A stretch of 33,046 bases of DNA. It comes from a virus. The notes below the pieces were generated by a model. The model saw only the letters and a list, made by a program, of their open reading frames with translations. It did no database searches and was not told the origin of the DNA. The stretch is taken from the IMG/VR virus record IMGVR_UViG_3300043398_000271, positions 1-33,046 of that record. One strand, given 5' to 3'. Within the stretch, counting starts at the first letter, position 1. Each line of letters begins with the position of its first letter. Both the position numbers and the translations under genes were made by a program. This document shows positions 8,235 to 15,715 of this stretch, piece after piece.

Positions 8235-8791
8235 CGAACGAGACGGACGGAACACGGTGGCTCCAGACGGTGAACGCGCGCGCGTACGACCTCGATCGGG
8301 ATCCGGATCCGGAGTCGATCGACATCCGCGACATTGCCTACGCGCTGGCGCACCTCAACCGCTACAACGGGCACGCGGGGGGCTACTCGGTCGCCCAGCA
8401 TTCGGTCCTCGCGCTGACGGCCGCGGAGCGTATGGGGCTCCAGCGCGTGACGTGCGCGTCGGCCCTCATGCACGACGCGCACGAGGCATACGTCGGGGAC
8501 GTCCCGAGCCCGATCAAGCGCGTCCTGGGGCCCACGTGGCGCGCGTTCGAGCGCCAGCACGAGATCGCGGTCCGGCGCCGGTTCCGGCTCCCGATCGACC
8601 TCGCGCCGATCGTCAAGTCGATCGATCTCCGGATGCTCGTCACGGAGCGTCGGGATCTCTTCTCCGGCCGCGAGGTTCGCCCCTGGGGGATCGACGCGGA
8701 GCCTTTCGAAGATCTCCGGATCACGCGCTGGTCTCCGGAGATATCGCGCCGGATGTTCCTCGCCGCGTGCGAAGCGTACGGGATCGAATGA
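8231..8791 (+). CDS. HD-domain phosphohydrolase (YfbR/DatZ-like)
   Basis: This encodes 186 aa from ATG 8231, coupled to the ligase. Metal ligands of the HD fold are visible: H57 in Y-S-V-A-Q-H, H81-D82 in L-M-H-D-A-H-E-A-Y, and D132 in K-S-I-D-L. The N-terminal D-I-R-D-I-A-Y-A-L-A-H-L-N-R-Y-N-G-H pattern is standard for the phage branch of YfbR-like nucleotidases. That branch includes DatZ, which removes dATP in 2-aminoadenine phages. It probably dephosphorylates a deoxynucleotide. Which base it prefers cannot be read from the sequence alone. It lies between the ligase and the resolvase in the coupled chain. Confidence 0.88.
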   Translation: MTNETDGTRWLQTVNARAYDLDRDPDPESIDIRDIAYALAHLNRYNGHAGGYSVAQHSVLALTAAERMGLQRVTCASALMHDAHEAYVGDVPSPIKRVLGPTWRAFERQHEIAVRRRFRLPIDLAPIVKSIDLRMLVTERRDLFSGREVRPWGIDAEPFEDLRITRWSPEISRRMFLAACEAYGIE

Positions 8792-9285
8792 ACCTCGCGA
8801 TCGATCCCGGTACGCGCGCGCTCGGGTTCGCGATCTGGATCCCTGACGGGCCCCGGATCGTCGGGTGCGGGGTCTCCCGATCGGAGACCGCGAGCCCGAC
8901 CGAGCACGGGGAGACGATTCTCCGCGCCGTACAGCAGCATCCGATCGCGCGCGCGGACGTAGAGTCCATGCGATGGCGCCCGCGTGACGCTCGGAGCCAA
9001 CCCAACGATCTGATCGACGTGCAGACGGTCGGGATCCTGACGGCCCACTACTCCGGAGCCCGCGCGATCGTCATGCGGGAGCCCCAGGAATGGAAGCGGA
9101 ACCTACCGAAAGCGATCCACCACGCGCGGATCTTCGCCGCGCTCCGCGCGGACCTCGGGGAGCCTCTCATCGTTTCGCGCGCCTGCGACGACGCTGGAGC
9201 GAACGCGAAAGAAGTCCTTGACGCGGTCGGGATTGCGTTGTATGTCTCGGGACGGATCGACGAATCCGGGAGGGTGAGAGCATGA
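8788..9285 (+). CDS. RuvC-like Holliday junction resolvase
   Basis: This encodes 165 aa from ATG 8788 (ATGA overlap). It has the RNase H-like start N-L-A-I-D6-P-G-T-R-A-L-G-F-A, an acidic residue E59 in A-D-V-E-S-M, and a C-terminal D-D-A-G-A-N-A-K-E-V-L-D-A-V-G-I-A-L. The last segment supplies the remaining carboxylates and the helix typical of RuvC-type resolvases. It is expected to cut branched recombination or replication intermediates before packaging. Its length matches RuvC (about 160-175 aa). No RuvA or RuvB is nearby, which is normal for phages. Confidence 0.85.
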   Translation: MNLAIDPGTRALGFAIWIPDGPRIVGCGVSRSETASPTEHGETILRAVQQHPIARADVESMRWRPRDARSQPNDLIDVQTVGILTAHYSGARAIVMREPQEWKRNLPKAIHHARIFAALRADLGEPLIVSRACDDAGANAKEVLDAVGIALYVSGRIDESGRVRA

Positions 9286-10139
9286 CGAACAAGAAGATTG
9301 AGATCGGGGCGTGCTACCGGGATCCGGACGACGGCGAGATCGTCCGAGCCCTCGAGGCGGGGCCGGCGTTCGCTGCGGTGTCCGCGTCCGTGCTGGTACG
9401 GGGTAGCGGATGCGCCGCCAGGTCGGGGCACGAGGTTTTCCGCATTCTCGAGGGCTGGGAGCGCGTCGCTGATCCGACCCCCGCGATCGTCGAGCCCGCC
9501 CCCGCCTCGACCCCCTCCGAAGATGACCGGGTCTGGGTCGGGCAGCGGAGGATCGACTCCGGCCCCAGCGCTCTGGTCTACGAAGTCACGGAGATCGACA
9601 CGGACGAGGAGCGCGCGCGTATCCGGTTCGCAGATGGCGGGGGCGGGTGGTTCCCGCTGGTGTCGATCTACGCCAATCCGATCGTCCCGCCCGCCGCAGA
9701 AGAGGACCGGAAGCCGCGCGGGATCAAGCCCCCGATGGCCCTGATCCCGTGGGAGGTCGTGCCGGACCTCTGGCGCCCCGAGGTCTTGGATCTCGCGTTC
9801 GGTGACGGAGAGCCCTCCCCCGAGGGTCCGGAGTCGTTCGCCGCGCGCGTGATCCGGATCCTGCTCGAGACCGAGGGCGACGATCTCATGTACGAGATCG
9901 CGCGCGTAATGGGACACGGCGCGGAGAAGTACGGGATCGGCAACTGGCAGACCGCCGCGTGGGATGACCGGGCGCGCCTGGAGTACGAGTCCGCGATGCT
10001 GCGGCACCTGTACGCGGACGCGATCGGGGAGCCCACGGATCCCGACTCCGGCCTCCCCCACAAGGCCCACGCCGCGGCCTCCGCGATGATCCTGGAATGG
10101 CGCGATCGCCGCGCCGCGCGCGCCGCTTCGGAGGACTGA
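9282..10139 (+). CDS. Multidomain protein with C-terminal MazZ-type dATP/dGTP diphosphohydrolase domain (DUF5664)
   Basis: This encodes 285 aa from ATG 9282, with ggagg-like purines upstream and ATGA overlap. Residues about 1-60 and 83-140 look like two small beta-barrel modules (I-E-I-G-A-C-Y-R-D; V-W-V-G-Q-R ... Y-E-V-T-E-I-D). The second resembles the C-terminal module of the PD-(D/E)XK protein at 408. From K149 the protein has K-P-P-M-A-L-I-P-W, then R-V-M-G-H-G-A-E-K-Y-G (M210 to G218) with N-W-Q and L-R-H-L-Y-A ... P-H-K-A-H-A-A-A. This is the hallmark of the DUF5664/MazZ family. MazZ hydrolyses dATP and dGTP to monophosphates in Z-genome phages. The N-terminal fusion is unusual. It is probably a nucleotide-pool enzyme. 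Confidence 0.8.
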   Translation: MTNKKIEIGACYRDPDDGEIVRALEAGPAFAAVSASVLVRGSGCAARSGHEVFRILEGWERVADPTPAIVEPAPASTPSEDDRVWVGQRRIDSGPSALVYEVTEIDTDEERARIRFADGGGGWFPLVSIYANPIVPPAAEEDRKPRGIKPPMALIPWEVVPDLWRPEVLDLAFGDGEPSPEGPESFAARVIRILLETEGDDLMYEIARVMGHGAEKYGIGNWQTAAWDDRARLEYESAMLRHLYADAIGEPTDPDSGLPHKAHAAASAMILEWRDRRAARAASED

Positions 10140-10140
10140 A

Positions 10141-10350
10141 ATGCGACTCGCCCCCCTTCTCGCGTTCATGGCGTCCCTGGGCTTGACGGCGCCGGACCCT
10201 CTCGCTGCTCCGGAGCCGGAGCCGCGCCGCCCGCCCGCGCCCCCGCCGCGTCGTCCCGCGGAGATGTCTCCGACCCTCTCCGCCTCCGATCGCGCCGCGC
10301 TCGAGCGGGCCGAAGCGAAGCGCGCGCGCCGCGCCGCGCGGGGGTGGTGA
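10141..10350 (+). CDS. Small Pro/Ala-rich protein with signal-like N-terminus
   Basis: This encodes 69 aa from ATG 10141, one base after the previous stop. The first 20 residues (M-R-L-A-P-L-L-A-F-M-A-S-L-G-L-T-A) form a short hydrophobic segment after one Arg, like a weak signal peptide. A Pro-rich middle and a highly basic Ala/Arg C-terminus (A-K-R-A-R-R-A-A-R-G-W) follow. The gene is coupled to its successor by TGATG. No family is recognised. Low-complexity composition lowers confidence, but the packing with its neighbours supports a real gene. Confidence 0.5.
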   Translation: MRLAPLLAFMASLGLTAPDPLAAPEPEPRRPPAPPPRRPAEMSPTLSASDRAALERAEAKRARRAARGW

Positions 10351-10970
10351 TGTCCTCCGCCCTCGCACTGCGCCCGGCCTCCGTCGCCGTCCTGGACCAC
10401 GCTCGCGAGGTCGCCGCGGCCCTCGTTGACGTCGTCGATCTCCGCTTCGACGGCGCTCAGGCGGAGATCCAGGCCGGCGAGATCCTCCGCGTGATCGAGA
10501 CCGCCTCGCGCGATCTCGAGCGCGAGCGCAAGGCGGAGAAGGCCCCGCACCTCGAGGCCGGGCGCGAGATCGATCGCCGGTTCGCGGAGGCCGGCGACCC
10601 CCTCGCGCGCGTCGCCGGAGTGATCCGCGCGCGCCTCGCCGAAGCGGCGCGGGCGCGGGAGGAAGCTCGGCGCCTCGCCGTCGCGACCGCGTCCCGCGCC
10701 GCGCTGGCGGGCGATCTGGCGACCGCGAACGAGGCGATCGTCCTCGCGGCGGACCCGGTCTTCGCGCCCGTCGTCGCGGAGGGGCTCTCGGAGGTGTACG
10801 CCTGGGAGGCGGTCGCGTTCGATGTCGCGACGATGCCGCCGGAGTACCTCGTCCCGGACATGACGAAGATCCGCGCCGTGCTCCGTGCGACCCCCGCCGG
10901 CGTCGTCCCGAAGATCTCCGGAGTCACGATCGAGCGCAAGATCACTCACGTCGTCCGGTCGGTGCGATGA
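10350..10970 (+). CDS. Coiled-coil phage protein, possibly recombination-associated
   Basis: This encodes 206 aa from ATG 10350, sharing one base with the previous TGA. GTG codons at 10344 and 10347 are alternatives. Residues about 45-120 are a long charged helix (D-L-E-R-E-R-K-A-E-K-A-P-H-L-E-A). The C-terminal part has M-P-P-E-Y-L-V-P-D-M-T-K-I-R and ends in a K-I-S-G-V-T-I-E-R strand. This matches a familiar phage architecture: a coiled coil followed by a PxEYLVPD segment and a final xPGVxIxE-like strand. That family is often encoded near recombination or ssDNA-annealing genes, but its biochemical role is unknown. It overlaps the methyltransferase start (ATGA). Confidence 0.7.
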   Translation: MSSALALRPASVAVLDHAREVAAALVDVVDLRFDGAQAEIQAGEILRVIETASRDLERERKAEKAPHLEAGREIDRRFAEAGDPLARVAGVIRARLAEAARAREEARRLAVATASRAALAGDLATANEAIVLAADPVFAPVVAEGLSEVYAWEAVAFDVATMPPEYLVPDMTKIRAVLRATPAGVVPKISGVTIERKITHVVRSVR

Positions 10971-11479
10971 CGAAGCGCGCGAAACACCCGATGCTCAACA
11001 CCGGCGAAATCGATCAGGAGATCCGGACGCCAGGCGAGATCATCGCACGCGTGGTCATGGCGTTCGGGGGTCGTGAGATCGCGCTAGACCCGTGCGCCCC
11101 GACCCGATCGGATCCTTCGTTCTACGCGGAGCGCTACGTCCGCGAAGCCGAGAACGGGCTCGCGGTTCCGTGGGTCGATCGAACCTTCGTGAATCCGCCC
11201 TTCGATCCGCTCGAGCCGTGGCTCGAGAAGGCGCAGGCGGAGGCGAAGCGCGGGATCCGGATCGTCGTTCTCGCCCCGTGGCGGACGCATCGCCCGTGGT
11301 TCCGTACCGCGCTCGCATCCGCAGACTCCGTCACGATCGAGCCGCTCGTCCGGTTCTGCGGATTCAGGGCCGGATTCCCGGCCCCGATCGCGCTCCTGTC
11401 CTGGAGGTGCGTCGTCCCTCCCGCTCCCGGCGGTATCGTCGGGGCCTTCCTACCCCCCAACCCGGAGATCCAGACATGA
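10967..11479 (+). CDS. DNA N6-adenine methyltransferase (phage Dam-like)
   Basis: This encodes 170 aa from ATG 10967. It shows I-R-T-P-G-E-I-I-A-R-V at the start, a segment I-A-L-D-P-C-A-P-T near residue 40, E-N-G-L-A-V-P-W near 63, and the catalytic N76-P-P-F79 followed by D-P-L-E-P-W-L. This is the pattern of small phage adenine-N6 methyltransferases (Dam-type, PF05869-like). The enzyme would methylate adenine in phage DNA, possibly for protection from restriction. The recognition sequence cannot be deduced. It is the penultimate gene of the + strand block and overlaps the following gene by ATGA. Confidence 0.85.
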   Translation: MTKRAKHPMLNTGEIDQEIRTPGEIIARVVMAFGGREIALDPCAPTRSDPSFYAERYVREAENGLAVPWVDRTFVNPPFDPLEPWLEKAQAEAKRGIRIVVLAPWRTHRPWFRTALASADSVTIEPLVRFCGFRAGFPAPIALLSWRCVVPPAPGGIVGAFLPPNPEIQT

Positions 11480-11727
11480 GCCGAATCGGAGCCAAGATCC
11501 AGCGCGAGCGAGCCCAGGAGGCCCGCGCGGCGCGTCGCCTGATCCGAGAGCTACTACCCCCGCCGCCCCCTTCGCCGGAGCCCGCTCCTGAGCGCCTCGG
11601 AGGCGCGGAGCCCCTCCCGGCGCCGGACCCTGCCTTCGCGCATCCGTTCGAGCCGGCGATCGCCGTGCTTCTCGTCCTGATCCTCGTCGCCCTTTTCGGG
11701 GCGGTGTCCGCGCTCGGAAGCTGCTAG
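11476..11727 (+). CDS. Small single-pass membrane protein
   Basis: This encodes 83 aa from ATG 11476, coupled to the methyltransferase. The N-terminal third is basic and helical (R-I-G-A-K-I-Q-R-E-R-A-Q-E-A-R-A-A-R-R), and the middle is Pro-rich. A clear transmembrane segment lies near the C-terminus (A-I-A-V-L-L-V-L-I-L-V-A-L-F-G-A-V), and the protein ends S-C. Topology is probably N-terminus inside. The stop TAG (11725-11727) overlaps the stop of the convergent gene in a CTAG. It could be a lysis-related or membrane-targeting protein, but nothing specific is visible. Confidence 0.65.
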   Translation: MSRIGAKIQRERAQEARAARRLIRELLPPPPPSPEPAPERLGGAEPLPAPDPAFAHPFEPAIAVLLVLILVALFGAVSALGSC

Positions 11728-12392
11728 CCCTCTCGGACCGCCCAGCGACGTAGCGCGGCGCCTTCGGCCGCGCTCGTCGTCGCGAGCGCCCAGACCCCGA
11801 TCGTCGTTTTCGAGACGCGTTCCGCGTTCGCGAGATCGCTCGAGGTGCGCCCGTCGTCCTGATAGGTCCCGATGCACGGGATGATCTCCCGGCCCGGAAA
11901 CAGCGCGACCGCGCGCGCAAGCTCCTCCGCGTCACGGACGCGCTCGTACACCTGGAGAAACATCGGCCCAGGCGGGAAGCGCATGGCACCCCACCGGCGC
12001 CGGTAGAAGGTCGAGAACGCGACGTCGATGTTCGCGCCGCGGATGATCGAGGCCGCGCTCGAGATCCCATGCTGCGTCCAGTCGTCTCCGCGGAATGGCT
12101 CGATGTCGAGGATCACGCGCTGGACCCGTGCCGCGCTTGTGGCCTCGCAGGCGTAGCGCGCCGCCGCGTCGCCCGCGTGCGGCGCCGGGAAGGTGTAGAG
12201 GACTGGCGCGACATCCTTCGCGCGGAGCGCCTCGCAGGCCGCCGCCACGCGCTCGAGCGTCTGTCGGCGCCCGTCGACACTCTCAACCAGGACCGCACAC
12301 CACGAAGCGCCGAAGCCCGCCGCGCGCGTCGCAGACTTCTCCGCGTCGAGCATGTCCCGCGAGGTGTAGAAGAATCCGAGTCCGTCACGCAT
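11724..12392 (-). CDS. TIM-barrel-like glycosidase candidate, possible lysin
   Basis: This encodes 222 aa, the last gene of the - strand late operon. Alternating beta-strand and helix segments suggest a TIM barrel. G-L-G-F-F-Y-T-S is near the N-terminus, and V-A-P-V-L-Y-T-F-P-A-P is in the first half. V-I-L-D-I-E-P-F has adjacent acidic residues suited to glycoside hydrolysis. F-S-T-F-Y-R-R-R-W-G and I-I-P-C-I-G-T-Y-Q come near the end. Position after two small membrane proteins fits a lysis cassette. No standard lysozyme or amidase motif is present, and no signal peptide is seen. It may instead be a tail-associated carbohydrate enzyme. Confidence 0.6.
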   Translation of the reverse strand: MRDGLGFFYTSRDMLDAEKSATRAAGFGASWCAVLVESVDGRRQTLERVAAACEALRAKDVAPVLYTFPAPHAGDAAARYACEATSAARVQRVILDIEPFRGDDWTQHGISSAASIIRGANIDVAFSTFYRRRWGAMRFPPGPMFLQVYERVRDAEELARAVALFPGREIIPCIGTYQDDGRTSSDLANAERVSKTTIGVWALATTSAAEGAALRRWAVREG

Positions 12393-13110
12393 TCCGAGGC
12401 CCCCCGTCCGTGAAGGTGATCCGGAGCGCGACGAGCGCGTCCGTCGCCCCGAGGGATCCGGTAGGCGCCGTGACCTCGACGTGGGCCGTGTACTCGTTGA
12501 CGATGATCCACGGGGTGAGGGACCCCACCGTGATCTTGCTGTAGCCCGAGGAAAGCCCGCCCTCGGTGCTAGAGCCTTGCTGCGTCGTGGTCGGAGCCGC
12601 GGGGGTCGTCCAATTCTCGGACTGCTCGAACGCTTTGACGATCCACCCGTTCGGGGTCGATCGCCCGGTGCTCGATCGGACGATCGCCTCGACCGCGGAG
12701 ATCGTGCACCCGCTCGGGAGATCGATTGGGATCCAGACCTTCGCGCCGTTGACGAGCGGGAGCAGGACCGGCGAGTTCCCGATCGTCGACGGGAACCATT
12801 CGGAGGCAGCGCCGGCGGTCGTGAACGTGCCGGCGAACGTCGGGAGGATCGTCCGCTTCCGCGTCTTCGTCGATGGGTAGACGAATTCCTCCGTGGACGT
12901 GTTCAAATAGGTTTTGAGGTAGTTGATCCAGGCCGTGATCGCGTTGAGAACGAAGTTGAGCCACGGCGCCGGGAGGAGATCCGGCTCGAAGCCCTCCGCG
13001 ATCCTCGAGGATCCGGGGTCGGCCTTGGTAGCATCGCCGGACCACGGATCGCCGTCTGCGGCGAACGTCGCGTCCGTGGCGATCGTGGCGATCGCGGTCG
13101 GGGCCGGCAC
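12385..13110 (-). CDS. Tail or fibre-associated structural protein
   Basis: This encodes 241 aa from GTG 13110, directly after the preceding gene. The N-terminus has D-G-D-P-W-S-G-D-A-T-K, a R-I-A-E-G-F-E-P-D-L-L-P-A-P-W-L-N-F segment and an aromatic helix W-I-N-Y-L-K. This layout is seen at the start of phage tail-fibre-like proteins of high-GC bacteria. The remainder is Ser/Thr/Gly-rich and beta-strand-like, without charge clusters. It ends 8 bases inside the lysin candidate. It is probably a virion surface protein, and the receptor is unknown. Confidence 0.6.
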   Translation of the reverse strand: MPAPTAIATIATDATFAADGDPWSGDATKADPGSSRIAEGFEPDLLPAPWLNFVLNAITAWINYLKTYLNTSTEEFVYPSTKTRKRTILPTFAGTFTTAGAASEWFPSTIGNSPVLLPLVNGAKVWIPIDLPSGCTISAVEAIVRSSTGRSTPNGWIVKAFEQSENWTTPAAPTTTQQGSSTEGGLSSGYSKITVGSLTPWIIVNEYTAHVEVTAPTGSLGATDALVALRITFTDGGPRNA

Positions 13111-13308
13111 TTACGCCCTCCCCGAGAAGCGAGCGATCGCTGGGAGCGCGGAGAGGATCAGGGCCCCTACGGCGCCGATGATCGCGAGGGCCTCCGCCTG
13201 ATCTCGCGCCTGGACGAAGCCCAGCGTTGCGACGAGGGCCGCGAGGACGAGCGCGAGCGCCGCGATCGACGTCGCGCGGATCTGGATCTGGGGCTTACGG
13301 GTTTCCAT
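13111..13308 (-). CDS. Two-segment membrane protein, holin candidate
   Basis: This encodes 65 aa from ATG 13308. Two hydrophobic segments are visible: about residues 15-33 (I-A-A-L-A-L-V-L-A-A-L-V-A-T-L) and 41-58 (A-L-A-I-I-G-A-V-G-A-L-I-L-S-A). A short linker R-D-Q separates them and the ends are basic. Size and topology fit a class II holin. It lies next to a second small membrane protein and close to a lysin candidate, which supports a lysis role. A plain small membrane protein cannot be excluded. Confidence 0.6.
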   Translation of the reverse strand: METRKPQIQIRATSIAALALVLAALVATLGFVQARDQAEALAIIGAVGALILSALPAIARFSGRA

Positions 13309-13525
13309 GGCCGTTCCGGATTGCGGAGAGCACCGCGTCGAGCTTGCCCTCGATCCGCGCGAAGTCCTCGCGCGTCGCGAATTTGCCGGCGAGAAGGATT
13401 CGCTCCTTCTCGATCGCGCTGTTGACCATGTCGGCGATCTCCGCCGCCATGATCCGCCGAATCGCCCAGCCCGCGAGGGCTGCGCCGCTACCGCCAGACA
13501 GGAGGGCCACGAACGCGGGATCCAT
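13295..13525 (-). CDS. Small membrane-anchored helical protein, holin-associated candidate
   Basis: This encodes 76 aa from ATG 13525, which shares one base with the stop of the gene upstream (TGATG). The N-terminal third is hydrophobic (A-F-V-A-L-L-S-G-G-S-G-A-A-L-A-G-W-A-I). The rest is a long charged helix (E-K-E-R-I-L-L-A-G-K-F; F-A-R-I-E-G-K-L-D-A-V-L). This resembles XhlA-like or other holin-partner proteins, with membrane anchor and coil in reversed order. A GCTATCCT element lies 7 bases before the start. It overlaps the holin candidate by 14 bases. Confidence 0.55.
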   Translation of the reverse strand: MDPAFVALLSGGSGAALAGWAIRRIMAAEIADMVNSAIEKERILLAGKFATREDFARIEGKLDAVLSAIRNGHGNP

Positions 13526-14226
13526 CACGTCGAGGATAGCACGGAGGACAGGGCGCCCCCGCGGGACAGGGCGACATCCGCCAGCCCGATCAGAGACTTC
13601 GCGCCAGCCTCCGCCACGTCGCAGAGGCGGAACGCGTCGGCGCGATCGACCCCCAGGGGGATCGTCACGGTCTGAAGCCGTACGCCCGCCGCCACGGCCT
13701 CGGAGAGGTAGCCGTGCGGCCACCCAGGAAGGCCCGCCGCTGTCCCGTCGATGTAGACCACGACGCTCCCGGGGCCGTCGCGCCGTACGCGAACGACCGC
13801 CTCCGGATCCGAATCTAGCTCCTCGTGCAGCCGCGCGATCCGCGCAAGCTCCGCCGCCGTCCCGCTCGAGCGGTTCACCAAGACCCGGACGCGAAGCCCG
13901 CGCCGGTGCTCGTAATCGCCGCGCCCGCGACGAGGCTCCCCGAGAATGCGCCCGAGATTGTCGAGCCATACGCCCGGGGCCCGTTCGATGTCTAGCGCGT
14001 CCTCGTACGCGTCGACGATCGACGAGTCGAGCGCCGTCCCGCGATCGAGGTACGCGCCGAGCCACGAGAGCAGGAGCGGGCTCTCGAGGTACTGGGAGAG
14101 GATCAGATCCCGAGCCTCCGCGCGCGACTCTACCGCCGGCACGAGAGAGCCCGGGATTCTCGCCGGCGCGCCGTCCTCGGGGGATCCCGGGAGGACGGTC
14201 GGGAGCGTGTAGGGCAGGCCGCTCAT
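13525..14226 (-). CDS. Baseplate/tail protein, DUF2612-like (P2 gpI region)
   Basis: This encodes 233 aa from ATG 14226, overlapping the previous stop (ATGA). The central part reads A-P-G-V-W-L-D-N-L-G-R-I-L-G-E-P-R-R-G-R, then D-Y-E-H-R-R-G-L-R-V-R-V-L-V-N-R-S-S-G-T-A. This is the DUF2612 pattern of a W-L-D-N-L-G helix followed by D-x-x-Y/H-R and N-x-S-x-G-T. Beta-rich V-V-V-Y-I-D follows. These proteins connect baseplate wedge J to tail fibres in small contractile tails. Here a fibre-like gene separates it from J. Confidence 0.7.
   Translation of the reverse strand: MSGLPYTLPTVLPGSPEDGAPARIPGSLVPAVESRAEARDLILSQYLESPLLLSWLGAYLDRGTALDSSIVDAYEDALDIERAPGVWLDNLGRILGEPRRGRGDYEHRRGLRVRVLVNRSSGTAAELARIARLHEELDSDPEAVVRVRRDGPGSVVVYIDGTAAGLPGWPHGYLSEAVAAGVRLQTVTIPLGVDRADAFRLCDVAEAGAKSLIGLADVALSRGGALSSVLSST
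13533..13540 (-). promoter_or_regulatory. GCTATCCT element, 7 nt before ATG 13525
   Basis: It is identical to the sheath element and lies in the last codons of the DUF2612-like gene. It would give a separate lysis transcript. Confidence 0.4.
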
Positions 14227-15698
14227 GTCGGGATTGCGGATCCGAGTTCGTAGATCCGAAGGTGCGAGATATCCAGCGTTCCGCCCTCGGCGGACGTACA
14301 CCACGCCCCGACGCCGAGGCGATCCATCGTCGCGCCGGCCAAGTCGAGAGACGTCGACCATCCCGTCGCTGGATAGGTCGCGCCTGAGTAGACCTGGCTC
14401 GTGATGCCCCCCGCAGTGCCGTAGAGCGTGACGCGCATCGTCCACCGCTCGGGGTCGCTCGCATCCGTCTTCCTAAACTCGATCGCGGCGCGGTGAGGGC
14501 CGCGGTCGAAGTTCGCGAGCGATGCCGGCCACGAGTCGGCAGCCATCCACGTCAGTGGTGAGGTGTTGATCGCGGGCGCATCCACGCCGTCGTCAGCGAA
14601 GCCGATCATCCCGAGTTGCGCGGCTCCGGGCGTGAGCCCGATGCCGAGCCCGCGCGCGTCGGCGCCGGCGCGCTGCTCATAGAGCGCGATCACCAACTGC
14701 GTGTTGAGCAGGCCGCTGTCGAGCCCGCCGATCCCGACGTCCACGATGAAGCCCGCGGTCGGGAGCACGAGCGAGCTCGCGACCCGCCGGAGGCCGAGGC
14801 CCACCATCGCACCCGATGTCGTGAGCCGGAGGAGCTTCTCGTCGCTGTTCCACGGGCTCGCCACGTCCGCCGTCGGCGTTACCGTCCCGGCGAAGACGGT
14901 CCCGCTCGGAGCGGTCTTGCCTTCGACCTCCGTCGTCGCAGAGAGGCCCGTCGTGACCGTGGTGTCGAGTTCGTAGAGGAGCCCGGGCGCATCGACGCGA
15001 CGCCAGCGCGAGTCGCCGGCGTCGTTGCCAGTCTGGATGTACAGCCTGCCTGGCGTCGAGGACCCGTCATGCCACGTCGATCCGGGGATGTAATCGTAGC
15101 CGGCCACCGTATCGACGGAATCGACCGGCGGCCCCGATCTCATCCACACGGCCCGTGTCTCTGGCGCGGCCTGGAAAGTACGCCAATTCGTTCCGTTGCA
15201 GTAGACGATCCAAACGGCGTTCGGGGTTGAGTGTCCGGTCGCGTCGACGAGGTTGTCCGATCCCGGGAGAAGGCGACTCGCTGCTACTCCATCGATCTCC
15301 TCGCTCGCCGCGCGGACGAGCGTGATCGTCTCGTTCGCCGCGCCGTCGATCTTGCGGACGAGGTAGATCCGTCCAGCGACCGCGGCGGGGAGGGTCAACT
15401 CGAGCGTGTCTGGCGCTGTGAGCCCCGACGTGTCGACGTCGACGATCGCGTTCCCGCCTGGGAGCGTCGCGTCGGCGGTGACCGCGACGTACGAGAAGCC
15501 CCCCGCACCGAGCGCCGCCTCCCAGAGGGATCCGCCGCTCGAGCCATCCGGATTGCCGATCTCCGTCGCGAGATCGATGATCCAATCCTTCATGCTTTCG
15601 ACGTGGACCGCCGAAAGCTCGTTCGCGATTGGCGCGCGAACGTTCGTGAGGGCCGGCCCGAGGTCGAGCGCGCCGCGCGTGGGGAGGGGGTTCGGCAT
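14223..15698 (-). CDS. Tail fibre or receptor-binding-like protein
   Basis: This encodes 491 aa from ATG 15698, with gagg about 11 bases upstream. The first 60 residues contain a helix (V-E-S-M-K-D-W-I-I-D-L-A) that may attach to the baseplate. Residues about 60-190 are a Gly/Thr-rich beta region. From about 250 onward there is a jelly-roll-like lectin region (L-R-L-T-T-S-G-A-M-V-G-L-G; H-R-A-A-I-E-F-R-K; W-T-M-R-V-T-L-Y-G), which ends in L-D-I-S-H-L-R-I-Y-E-L-G. The last feature is common in concanavalin-like domains. It probably binds host surface carbohydrate. It lies between J and the DUF2612-like gene, a slightly unusual order. Confidence 0.65.
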   Translation of the reverse strand: MPNPLPTRGALDLGPALTNVRAPIANELSAVHVESMKDWIIDLATEIGNPDGSSGGSLWEAALGAGGFSYVAVTADATLPGGNAIVDVDTSGLTAPDTLELTLPAAVAGRIYLVRKIDGAANETITLVRAASEEIDGVAASRLLPGSDNLVDATGHSTPNAVWIVYCNGTNWRTFQAAPETRAVWMRSGPPVDSVDTVAGYDYIPGSTWHDGSSTPGRLYIQTGNDAGDSRWRRVDAPGLLYELDTTVTTGLSATTEVEGKTAPSGTVFAGTVTPTADVASPWNSDEKLLRLTTSGAMVGLGLRRVASSLVLPTAGFIVDVGIGGLDSGLLNTQLVIALYEQRAGADARGLGIGLTPGAAQLGMIGFADDGVDAPAINTSPLTWMAADSWPASLANFDRGPHRAAIEFRKTDASDPERWTMRVTLYGTAGGITSQVYSGATYPATGWSTSLDLAGATMDRLGVGAWCTSAEGGTLDISHLRIYELGSAIPT

Positions 15699-15715
15699 GG
15701 TCTCGGATCCTCAGA

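Noticed and set aside
5587-10139. Claim that this is a 2-aminoadenine (Z) genome
   Set aside because: No PurZ in the window. HD hydrolases, DUF5664 proteins and PolA are also frequent in phages with normal DNA. Kept only as a question.
9048-10949. Long - strand open frame (633 aa)
   Set aside because: It lies opposite the well-supported resolvase, MazZ-like and coiled-coil genes. Its composition (Arg, Gly) is typical of GC-rich shadow frames.
11450-12070. - strand frame opposite the membrane protein and within the lysin candidate
   Set aside because: Shadow frame, Arg-rich, with no motif.
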